A stretch of DNA of 64,000 bases from Brevundimonas sp. SORGH_AS_0993. Lineage in GTDB: Bacteria > Pseudomonadota > Alphaproteobacteria > Caulobacterales > Caulobacteraceae. The position numbers and the translations under genes were made by a program. The notes beneath the pieces are model-generated. The model saw nothing but the letters and a program-made list of their open reading frames with translations. It was not told the origin of the DNA and did not search any database. Position 1 is the stretch's first letter, and the number at the start of each line of letters is the position of its first letter. This document shows, piece after piece, positions 1-7,147 of this stretch. The stretch spans positions 2,919,001-2,983,000 of the forward strand of contig NZ_JAUTAH010000001.1 in the NCBI RefSeq assembly GCF_030818545.1, in the 5' to 3' direction.

Positions 1-75
1 GTGCGGGAGGCTTTCATCCGCGATAATGTCCCTGACCGGCGGCGCTAGCGGCGACCGTTTCGAAACAGGGTTTTC

Positions 76-849
76 ATGGCCGACACGGATCTCGCCGACG
101 ACCGCAAATATCGCGCGCCCGCCCTGGAAAAGGGGCTGGACGTTCTGGAGCTTCTGTCCGCCCAGGGCGAGGCGATGACCCCGTCACAGATGTCGGCGAC
201 CCTGGGGCGGTCGGTCAGCGAACTGTTCCGCATGATCCAGGTGCTTGAGTTTCGGGGCTATATCGAACAGTCGTCGGATGGCTATCGGCTGACCAACCGG
301 CTTTTCACCCTGGGCATGAGCCAGGCGCCGATCAAGTCGCTGGTGGAGGCGGCCCTGCCGGTGATGCGGGACCTGGCGTCCAGCACGATGCAGTCCTGTC
401 ACCTCGTCGTGCCCTCCGCTGATCAGATCGTGGTCATCGCCCGGATCGAAAGTCCGGGCGACCTCGGCTATTCGGTGCGGATCGGCTACCGGCGCAGCAT
501 ATTGCACGCCACCTCGGGATTGATGTTCTACGCCCGCGCCAATGCGCGGACCCGCGCGCATCTGCATGAGGTTCTGGTCGGTCTGTCCGACCGAAAGACG
601 GTCGACGCCTTCGCCGAGCGGTCCCACGCGATGACCCAGGGCGACCACGTCGAACGCGCCAGCGATTTCGTCAGCGGGGTCACGGACCTGGTCGCGCCGA
701 TCATGGGGGCGGACGACATCATCGCCACCCTGATCACCCCCTTCATCGAACAGGCCGCCGCATCCTGCACGAAGGACGAGGCGGCGGCCCGGCTGGTGCG
801 CGCTTCGGCCGTAATCTCCGAGCAAATGGGCGCAGTGTCTCAGGTCTGA
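76..849 (+). CDS. IclR-family transcriptional regulator
   Basis: This is a 257-residue IclR-type regulator. Residues about 15-75 form the N-terminal winged helix-turn-helix, and the remainder is the effector-binding domain typical of the family. The ATG at 76 gives a normal family length. A palindrome GTTTCGAAAC lies just upstream at 57-66. The gene precedes a sugar dehydrogenase/dehydratase/lactonase set in the same direction, so local control of those genes is the simplest inference. IclR members also include KdgR-type pectin regulators, so it could instead act on the pectin genes further right. The ligand is not deducible from the sequence. Confidence 0.9.
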   Translation: MADTDLADDRKYRAPALEKGLDVLELLSAQGEAMTPSQMSATLGRSVSELFRMIQVLEFRGYIEQSSDGYRLTNRLFTLGMSQAPIKSLVEAALPVMRDLASSTMQSCHLVVPSADQIVVIARIESPGDLGYSVRIGYRRSILHATSGLMFYARANARTRAHLHEVLVGLSDRKTVDAFAERSHAMTQGDHVERASDFVSGVTDLVAPIMGADDIIATLITPFIEQAAASCTKDEAAARLVRASAVISEQMGAVSQV

Positions 850-860
850 GGCCGAGTCGT

Positions 861-901
861 TCAACATTTTTGTTGACGGCAACGATTTTCATTTGTGAAA
901 A
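861..901. promoter_or_regulatory. Two adjacent inverted repeats upstream of the SDR gene
   Basis: Between the IclR gene and the next gene there is a perfect repeat TCAACA-TTTT-TGTTGA (861-876), then a second one, TTTTCA-TTTG-TGAAAA (886-901). Both are AT-rich in a GC-rich setting and sit 50-90 bases before the start at 951. That position suits operators for the neighbouring regulator. The first could instead be a weak terminator of the regulator gene, but it lacks a GC stem. Confidence 0.45.
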
Positions 902-950
902 GTTTCTGATCGTGGGCGGCCGATCCGCCGTCTAGGGAAGCGCGTTCCGA

Positions 951-1700
951 ATGGCCGCCATCTACACCGACCTCAAGGACCGCATCATCATCGTCACCGG
1001 CGGGGCTGGCGGCATCGGCGAGGCCATCGTGCGCGCCTTTCACGCCCAGGGCGCACGGGTTGGATTCCTGGATATCGACGCCGAGCGCGGCGCGCGGCTT
1101 CAGAATGAGTTAGGGAAGGGGGCCTTGTTCGTCGTCTGCGACCTGACCGACATTTCGGCCCTGAAGAGCGCGATCCAGGCGGTGCGCGAAGCGTTCGGCC
1201 CCATAGACATTCTGGTCAACAACGCCGCCCACGACGAGCGGCACGCCACGCTGGACGTGACCGAGGCCTATTGGGACGGCCGCATGGCCGTGAACCTGAA
1301 GCATCAGTTCTTCGCCGCCCAGACGGTGCTGCCGGATATGCAGGCGGCGGGCAAGGGCGCCATCGTCAATCTGGGTTCGACGTCCTGGATCATCGGCCAG
1401 GGCGGGATGCCGGCCTATACGGCCTGCAAGTCTGCGGTAATCGGCCTGACCCGGTCGCTGGCGCGCGATTTCGGTCCGTTCGGGGTGCGGGTGAACGCCG
1501 TTGCGCCCGGCTGGATCATGACCGAGCGCCAACTGGAGTTGTGGGTCACGCCCGAGACGGAAAAAGACATCTACGCCAATCAGTGCCTGAAACGCCGTCT
1601 CGTGCCCGAAGACATCGCCCGCGTCGTGGTCTTCATGTGTTCGGACGAGGCCGGGGCCATCACCAATCAACACTATGTCGTCGACGGCGGCTGGACCTGA
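951..1700 (+). CDS. SDR-family sugar 1-dehydrogenase (XylB-like)
   Basis: This is a 249-residue classical short-chain dehydrogenase. The Rossmann glycine motif TGGAGGIG is at residues 16-23. D41 at the end of beta-2 suggests NAD+. The tetrad is N115, S143, Y156 and K160. The stretch after NNAA (HDERH, then the TEAYWD region) and the C-terminal KRRLVPEDIA motif closely recall Caulobacter D-xylose dehydrogenase XylB, which oxidises the aldose to its lactone. The stop codon abuts the ATG of the dehydratase gene with no spacer, so the two are surely co-transcribed. D-xylose is the best guess. L-arabinose or D-galactose from pectin side chains remain possible. Confidence 0.75.
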   Translation: MAAIYTDLKDRIIIVTGGAGGIGEAIVRAFHAQGARVGFLDIDAERGARLQNELGKGALFVVCDLTDISALKSAIQAVREAFGPIDILVNNAAHDERHATLDVTEAYWDGRMAVNLKHQFFAAQTVLPDMQAAGKGAIVNLGSTSWIIGQGGMPAYTACKSAVIGLTRSLARDFGPFGVRVNAVAPGWIMTERQLELWVTPETEKDIYANQCLKRRLVPEDIARVVVFMCSDEAGAITNQHYVVDGGWT

Positions 1701-3503
1701 ATGACCGAGACCACAAAGCCCCAGAAGCCTTTGCGCAGCCGCGCCTGGTTCGACAACCCGGACAACCCGGACATGACGGCGCTCTATCTGGAGCGCTATC
1801 TGAACTATGGCCTGACACGCAGGGAGCTGCAGTCCGACAAGCCGATCATCGGCATCGCCCAGACCGGCTCTGACCTGTCGCCGTGCAACCGGCATCATCT
1901 GGTTCTGGCGGATCGGGTGCGGGACGGCATCCGTGAGGCGGGCGGCATTCCGATGGAGTTCCCCGTTCATCCGATCCAGGAAACGGGCAAGCGGCCGACG
2001 GCGGGGCTGGACCGCAATCTGGCCTATCTGGGTCTGGTCGAGAGCCTTTACGGCTATCCGCTGGACGGCGTCGTCCTGACCATCGGCTGCGACAAGACCA
2101 CGCCCGCCTGCCTGATGGCCGCCGCCACCGTGGACATTCCCGCCATCGCCCTGTCGGTCGGCCCCATGCTGAACGGCTGGCATAAGGGAGAGCGCACGGG
2201 TTCGGGCGCGATCATCTGGAAGGCGCGCCAGATGATGGCCGCCGGAGAGATCGACTACGACGGCTTCGTCGAACTGGTGGCCTCTTCGGCGCCCTCGGTC
2301 GGCTATTGCAACACCATGGGCACCGCGACGACCATGAACTCCTTGGCCGAGGCGCTGGGCATGTCCTTGCCCGGCTCGGCGGCCATTCCCGCCCCGTATC
2401 GCGAGCGCGCCCAGGTGGCCTATGAGACGGGCCTGCGGATCGTTGATATGGTGCGCGAGGATCTGAAGCCGTCGGACATCCTGACCAAGGACGCCTTCCA
2501 CAACGCCATCGTGGTCAACTCCGCCATCGGCGGTTCGACTAATGCGCCGATCCACCTTACGGCCCTGGCCCGCCACGCCCATGTCGATGTGCCGCTGCAG
2601 GACTGGCAGACCGAGGGACTGCACGTCCCGCTGCTGGTCAATCTTCAACCGGCCGGCGCCTATCTGGGCGAGGACTATTTCCATGCGGGCGGGGTGCCGG
2701 CGGTGGTGTCCGAGCTGATGAAACAGGGGCTGATCCGCGAGAACGCCCTGACCGTCACCGGCAAGACCATCGGCGAGAACTGCCGCAAGGCCGAGATCAT
2801 CCTGCCCGACGTGATCCGCCCCTTCGACAAGCCCTTGAAGGAAGACGCCGGTTTCATCGTCTTTTCGGGCAATCTGTTCCACTCGGCCATCATGAAGCTG
2901 AGCGTGATCAGCCCTGAGTTCCGCGAACGCTACCTGTCCAACCCGGATGATCCGAACGCCTTCGAAGGCCCCGCCGTGGTCTTCGACGGACCCGAGGACT
3001 ATCACCACCGCATCGACGACGAGAGCCTGGGCATCACCGAACAGACCCTGTTGTTCATGCGCGGCGCCGGTCCCATCGGCTATCCCGGCGCGGCCGAGGT
3101 CGTGAACATGCGGCCGCCCGCCTACCTGATCAAACAGGGTGTCAGCGCCCTCGCCTGCATCGGCGACGGGCGCCAGTCCGGCACCTCCGGCTCGCCCTCG
3201 ATCCTGAACGCTTCGCCGGAAGCGGCGGCTGGCGGAAACATCGCCCTGCTGCAGACCGGCGACCGGGTTCGCATCGACCTGAACACCGGCCGGGCCGACA
3301 TCCTGATCTCGGATGAGGAACTGGCCGCGCGCCGCGCGGCGCTCGAGTCGGCGGGCGGATACGCCTACCCACCCTCGCAGACGCCCTGGCAGGAAATGCA
3401 GCGCGCCGTGGTCGGCCAGCTGGAAACCGGCGCCGTGCTGGAGCCGGCGGTGAAATATCATCGTCTCGTCGACCGTTTCGGTCCGCCGCGCGACAGTCAC
3501 TGA
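1701..3503 (+). CDS. IlvD/Edd-family aldonate dehydratase (xylonate dehydratase, XylD-like)
   Basis: This is a 600-residue iron-sulfur dehydratase that removes water from a sugar acid to give a 2-keto-3-deoxy acid. Cluster-binding cysteines C62 (SPCN), C130 (GCDKTTP) and C203 (YCNTMGT) match the pattern of Caulobacter XylD, displaced by two residues throughout. Family motifs around [10 protein letters not shown], the GDGRQSGT stretch and [10 protein letters not shown] are intact. It follows the dehydrogenase directly and precedes the lactonase by 17 bases, giving the oxidise, hydrolyse, dehydrate order of a non-phosphorylative pentose route. Sister enzymes act on L-arabinonate, so specificity is inferred. 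No XylX/XylA-like enzyme for the next steps is encoded nearby. Confidence 0.85.
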   Translation: MTETTKPQKPLRSRAWFDNPDNPDMTALYLERYLNYGLTRRELQSDKPIIGIAQTGSDLSPCNRHHLVLADRVRDGIREAGGIPMEFPVHPIQETGKRPTAGLDRNLAYLGLVESLYGYPLDGVVLTIGCDKTTPACLMAAATVDIPAIALSVGPMLNGWHKGERTGSGAIIWKARQMMAAGEIDYDGFVELVASSAPSVGYCNTMGTATTMNSLAEALGMSLPGSAAIPAPYRERAQVAYETGLRIVDMVREDLKPSDILTKDAFHNAIVVNSAIGGSTNAPIHLTALARHAHVDVPLQDWQTEGLHVPLLVNLQPAGAYLGEDYFHAGGVPAVVSELMKQGLIRENALTVTGKTIGENCRKAEIILPDVIRPFDKPLKEDAGFIVFSGNLFHSAIMKLSVISPEFRERYLSNPDDPNAFEGPAVVFDGPEDYHHRIDDESLGITEQTLLFMRGAGPIGYPGAAEVVNMRPPAYLIKQGVSALACIGDGRQSGTSGSPSILNASPEAAAGGNIALLQTGDRVRIDLNTGRADILISDEELAARRAALESAGGYAYPPSQTPWQEMQRAVVGQLETGAVLEPAVKYHRLVDRFGPPRDSH

Positions 3504-3520
3504 ACGCAAGGCCAGAACAC

Positions 3521-4375
3521 ATGAGCAACGTCGAACTGGTCTGGGACGTCCAGGCCGAATTGGGCGAAGGCCCGGTGTGGGATGCGGCGCGGGGCGTCGT
3601 CTGGTTCGTGGACATCAAGGGGCGCAAGCTGCACCGCTATGCCCCCGCGACGGGCCAGACGCGCTCGTGGGATACGCCGGACCAGACAGGGTTCGCCCTG
3701 CCGGCCGAAGATGGTTCCCTGATCTGCGGGGTTCGGGGCGGCCTGTATCGCTTTCATCCGGAAGAGGGCGATTTCTCGCGGTTTCAGCCGGTGGAGGAAG
3801 ACCGGCCGCAGAATCGTCTGAACGACGGCTATGTCGCGCCCGACGGCGCCCTGTGGTTCGGCTCCATGGACGACAGCGAACAGTTGGAGACGGGCGCCCT
3901 GTATCGCTGGTTCCGGGGGGATCTGACCCGTCATGACGACGGCTACGGCGTCACCAACGGCCCTTGCCTCAGCCCGGACGGCCGCACCCTCTATCACCAC
4001 GATACGCTGAAGAAGACGATCCTGGCGTTCGATCACGACGACGGCGCGATCTCTAACCGGCGCGTCTTCGCCGTGACCGAGGACGGCTATGCGGACGGGC
4101 CCACCATGGACGCCGACGGCGTGCTTCACGTCGGCCTGTTCAACGGCTGGGGAGTGGCGCGTTTCTCGTCCCAGGGCGAACGCATCGGCAAGATCGCGGC
4201 CCCCGTCCAGACTGTCACCAAGGCGGCTTTCGGCGGGGCGGACCTGCGCGACCTTTATCTGACCACCGCCTGGCTGGGGAACGCCGACAAGCGCGGGGTC
4301 CAGCCGACCTTGGGGGGGCTGTTCCGCGTGCGGGTCGAAACGCCCGGCCTGCCCCAGAATCTGATCCGGCTCTGA
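3521..4375 (+). CDS. SMP-30/gluconolactonase-family sugar lactonase (XylC-like)
   Basis: This is a 284-residue six-bladed propeller lactonase without a signal peptide, so it should act in the cytoplasm on the lactone made by the upstream dehydrogenase. The expected divalent-metal ligands are visible as E16 (LGEGPVW), N146 (VTNGP) and D192 (YADGP), with N101 in the substrate pocket motif RLND. The overall pattern resembles Caulobacter xylonolactonase XylC. It is the last gene of the plus-strand group and ends six bases before a strong hairpin. The family is certain; the exact sugar lactone is inferred from the neighbours. Confidence 0.85.
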   Translation: MSNVELVWDVQAELGEGPVWDAARGVVWFVDIKGRKLHRYAPATGQTRSWDTPDQTGFALPAEDGSLICGVRGGLYRFHPEEGDFSRFQPVEEDRPQNRLNDGYVAPDGALWFGSMDDSEQLETGALYRWFRGDLTRHDDGYGVTNGPCLSPDGRTLYHHDTLKKTILAFDHDDGAISNRRVFAVTEDGYADGPTMDADGVLHVGLFNGWGVARFSSQGERIGKIAAPVQTVTKAAFGGADLRDLYLTTAWLGNADKRGVQPTLGGLFRVRVETPGLPQNLIRL

Positions 4376-4381
4376 CCGTAT

Positions 4382-4410
4382 ACCTGGCGGCGGAAAGCGC
4401 GCCGCCAGGT
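4382..4410. terminator. Bidirectional hairpin terminator
   Basis: This is a perfect 11-bp stem, ACCTGGCGGCG at 4382-4392 pairing with 4400-4410, with a seven-base loop. It lies between the convergent lactonase and transporter genes. There is no long T-run on either side, but position and strength fit a shared terminator. Confidence 0.75.
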
Positions 4411-4421
4411 CTTAAGGGGCT

Positions 4422-6098
4422 TTAGTCGGCGCGGGCGTTGATATCCGTCTTTCGGCCATCCTTGACGAAGACGAAGCCGACCACGGCCGTCAGCGCGGCG
4501 ATCGCCACCGGATACCACAGACCGTAGTAGATATTGCCCGTCGCGGCCACGATGGCGAAGGCCACCGGCGGCAGAAAGCCGCCGAACCAGCCGTTGCCCA
4601 GGTGATAGGGCAGGGACATGGAGGTGTAGCGGATTTCGGTCGGGAACATTTCGACCAGGGCTGCGGCGATGGGGCCGTAAACCATGGTCACATAGAGCAC
4701 CAGCACGAACAGGATAGCGATGGTCAGCGGCAGATTGACCTGGGCCGGATCGGCCTTGGTCGGATAGCCGGCGGCCTTCAGCTGTTGGGCCGCGCCCGCC
4801 TCCCACGCCTTCTTGGCCACGGCGAAGTCGGCCGGGGCCATGGTTTCCCCCCGGAAGCTGGGTATGGCGACGGAACCGATGCGGATCTCCGCCACCGACC
4901 CGGCCTGCGCGGCCACGGTGTCATAGCTGACCCCCGCGCGCGCCAGATAGGATTTGGCCACGTCGCAGGACTGGGTGAAGGTCGCCTTGCCGATCAGGTC
5001 CAGTTGCAGCGAACAATCCGCCGGATCGGCCTGGACCGTGACCGGCGACTGCGCCGAGGCCGCCGCCAACTGCGGGTTCACCGCGCCCGTCAGTGCGTGA
5101 AACAGCGGGAAATAGGTCAGGGCGGCCAAAAGGCAGCCGGTCAGGATAATCGGCTTACGCCCCACCTTGTCCGACAGCCAGCCCCAGAAAACGAAGAAGG
5201 GCGTGCCCAGCAGAAGGGCCGCCGCCGTCAGCAGATAGGCCTGGGCGCTGTCGACCTTCAGCACTCGCTCCAGGAAGAACAGGGCGTAGAACTGGCCCGT
5301 GTACCAGACCACGGCCTGACCGGCGGCCAGGCCGAACAGGGCGATCAGCACAAGCTTCAGATTGGGCCAGCGGCCGAAGCTGTCCTTCAGCGGCGTCTTG
5401 GACCCGCGCCCTTCGGCCTTCATCTGCTTGAAGGCAGGACTTTCCGAAAGCTTCAGGCGGATGATCAAGGAAACGCCCAGCATCAGGATTGAGACCAGGA
5501 AGGGAATCCGCCAGCCCCAGTCCAGGAAGGCCGCCTCGCCCACGGCGGTGCGCACGCCCAGGATGACCACCAGCGAGATCATCAGGCCGGCCGTCGCGGT
5601 GATCTGGATGAAGGAGGTGTAGAAGCCGCGCTTTCCGGGCGGCGCGTGTTCGGCGACATAGGTGGCCGCACCGCCGTACTCGCCGCCCAGAGCCAGGCCC
5701 TGGATCAGGCGCATGAGGACCAGAATGATCGGCGCGGCGATGCCGATGGCCGCATAACTGGGCAATAGGCCGACAACGAAGGTCGACAGCCCCATCAGCA
5801 GCATGGTCACAAGAAAGGTGTTCTTGCGCCCCCAGAGATCACCCAGGCGGCCGAAGACGATGGCCCCGAACGGCCGCACGGCGAAGCCCGCTGCAAAGGC
5901 CATCAGCGCGAAGATAAAGCCCGTCGTCTCGTTCACGCCCGAGAAGAACTGGGCTGTGATGATCGCCGCCAGAGAGCCGTAAAGATAGAAGTCGTACCAT
6001 TCGATGACCGTCCCGACTGACGAGGCCAGGATGACCAGGCGGGAATCTTTCGCCAGCGGCGCGACCTCCCCGACAGTTTCAGACGCCCCTTCCGTCAC
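4422..6098 (-). CDS. MHS-family MFS transporter (alpha-ketoglutarate/proline permease type)
   Basis: This is a 558-residue major facilitator protein of the metabolite:H+ symporter subfamily. N-terminal motifs include GTVIEWYDFYLYG, the FGRLGDLWGRK loop between helices 2 and 3, and GGEYGG. The GTG start at 6098 is chosen for its GGGGGAG Shine-Dalgarno five bases away. It is about 120 residues longer than usual, because a soluble insert spans roughly residues 340-455 between two late helices. The insert contains two cysteines (C362, C378) that could form a periplasmic disulfide. It lies downstream of the pectin operon in the same direction. Organic or sugar acids are plausible substrates, but none can be assigned. 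Confidence 0.85.
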   Translation of the reverse strand: MTEGASETVGEVAPLAKDSRLVILASSVGTVIEWYDFYLYGSLAAIITAQFFSGVNETTGFIFALMAFAAGFAVRPFGAIVFGRLGDLWGRKNTFLVTMLLMGLSTFVVGLLPSYAAIGIAAPIILVLMRLIQGLALGGEYGGAATYVAEHAPPGKRGFYTSFIQITATAGLMISLVVILGVRTAVGEAAFLDWGWRIPFLVSILMLGVSLIIRLKLSESPAFKQMKAEGRGSKTPLKDSFGRWPNLKLVLIALFGLAAGQAVVWYTGQFYALFFLERVLKVDSAQAYLLTAAALLLGTPFFVFWGWLSDKVGRKPIILTGCLLAALTYFPLFHALTGAVNPQLAAASAQSPVTVQADPADCSLQLDLIGKATFTQSCDVAKSYLARAGVSYDTVAAQAGSVAEIRIGSVAIPSFRGETMAPADFAVAKKAWEAGAAQQLKAAGYPTKADPAQVNLPLTIAILFVLVLYVTMVYGPIAAALVEMFPTEIRYTSMSLPYHLGNGWFGGFLPPVAFAIVAATGNIYYGLWYPVAIAALTAVVGFVFVKDGRKTDINARAD

Positions 6099-6166
6099 GA
6101 TACTCCCCCTTCTTTCTTATGGTGACGCCGTCTTGTGATCGGCGCCGTTTGTGGAAACTGGTCTGG

Positions 6167-7147
6167 CTACACCTTGGGCGAACGGGCGCGTTTCAGGAAG
6201 GCGTCGAACAGGCTCATCCAGGCCGGCGCGCTCGACGAATCGGTTTGGACCAGACCGTGTCCGCCCTGCTCGAAGACGTGCAGTTCGCTGGGCAGGGTCC
6301 GGGCGCGTAGGGCCTGCCACAACATCAGGCTGTTCTCGACGGGCACCACCCGGTCGTCGGCGGCCGAGGCGATGAACACGGGCGGGCTGTCGGCGGGGAC
6401 GTGGCGTTCGATGGACCAGACGCTGCGGGCGGCCTCGGACGGGTCGGCGCCTACCAGCGCGCGGGCCGACGGGCCGTGAGCGTAGGGCGGCATCAGGGTG
6501 ACGACCGGGAACATCAATCCGGCGAAATCAGGCCGGGTCGGCAGGCGGTCGATGGCGTCGATGGGCGCATAGGCGTCCTGGGCGAATCGCGTCGTTAGCA
6601 TGCCCGCCACATGGCCGCCGGCCGAGAAGCCCGCCACCGCCACGCGATTGGGGTCGAAACCCAGTTCGACCGCGCGCGAGCGCACGATGCGGATGGCGCG
6701 CTGGGCGTCCTGAAGGGCGACGGCGGGACCGGCGGCCCAGCCGTCGCCGGGCAGGCGGTAATCCATGACGAAGACGGTGTAGCCCATCTCGGCCAGGCGC
6801 GCGTCGATGGGGCCGCCCGCCTTGCTGACGGCGACGCGCTGATAGCCGCCGCCGGGGATCATCAGGATGGCCGCGCCATTGGGCCGCGTGGGGCGACGCA
6901 GCATGATCCACGGATCGCGCACATGGACGAAAGCCGTGTCGTTTGGATCGCCGTTCGGATTGCGCAGGACGACCTGTTCCTGAACCGTCACCGCCTCGCC
7001 GCCCGGCGCGGCGCCGGGCCATAGAGGTCGAACCTCGAACGGGGCGGAGACGGCGGAGATGGTTTGTGCGCGGGCGACGGCGGGCGCAATGACGGCCCCC
7101 GCGCCTAACGCCAGCAGGGCCCGACGCGGCAGGCGAGGTGCGGTCAT
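6167..7147 (-). CDS. Secreted alpha/beta-hydrolase (acetyl xylan/pectin esterase-like)
   Basis: This is a 326-residue alpha/beta-hydrolase. The N-terminus has paired arginines (PRRALLALG) followed by a hydrophobic stretch and an ARAQ cleavage site, so export is likely. The oxyanion region is IPGGGY near residue 98, the nucleophile elbow is GFSAGG with S175, and a late GGHG histidine completes the triad. It resembles carbohydrate O-acetyl esterases of this fold. Its start overlaps the GH35 stop by ATGA, so the two are translationally coupled. Removing acetyl groups from RG-I or xylan fits the setting, but the substrate is inferred. Confidence 0.8.
   Translation of the reverse strand: MTAPRLPRRALLALGAGAVIAPAVARAQTISAVSAPFEVRPLWPGAAPGGEAVTVQEQVVLRNPNGDPNDTAFVHVRDPWIMLRRPTRPNGAAILMIPGGGYQRVAVSKAGGPIDARLAEMGYTVFVMDYRLPGDGWAAGPAVALQDAQRAIRIVRSRAVELGFDPNRVAVAGFSAGGHVAGMLTTRFAQDAYAPIDAIDRLPTRPDFAGLMFPVVTLMPPYAHGPSARALVGADPSEAARSVWSIERHVPADSPPVFIASAADDRVVPVENSLMLWQALRARTLPSELHVFEQGGHGLVQTDSSSAPAWMSLFDAFLKRARSPKV

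Noticed and set aside
1..17. Possible start of a divergent minus-strand gene (ATG at 17, then KASR)
   Set aside because: Only five codons lie in the window and the ribosome site is poor, so it cannot be supported.
1110..3509. Very long open frame on the minus strand opposite the SDR/dehydratase genes (similar ones at 20971-23991 and 52974-55937)
   Set aside because: Their translations are rich in R, G, A, H and Q with no domain pattern, and they lie opposite clearly recognised genes. They are GC-driven shadows.
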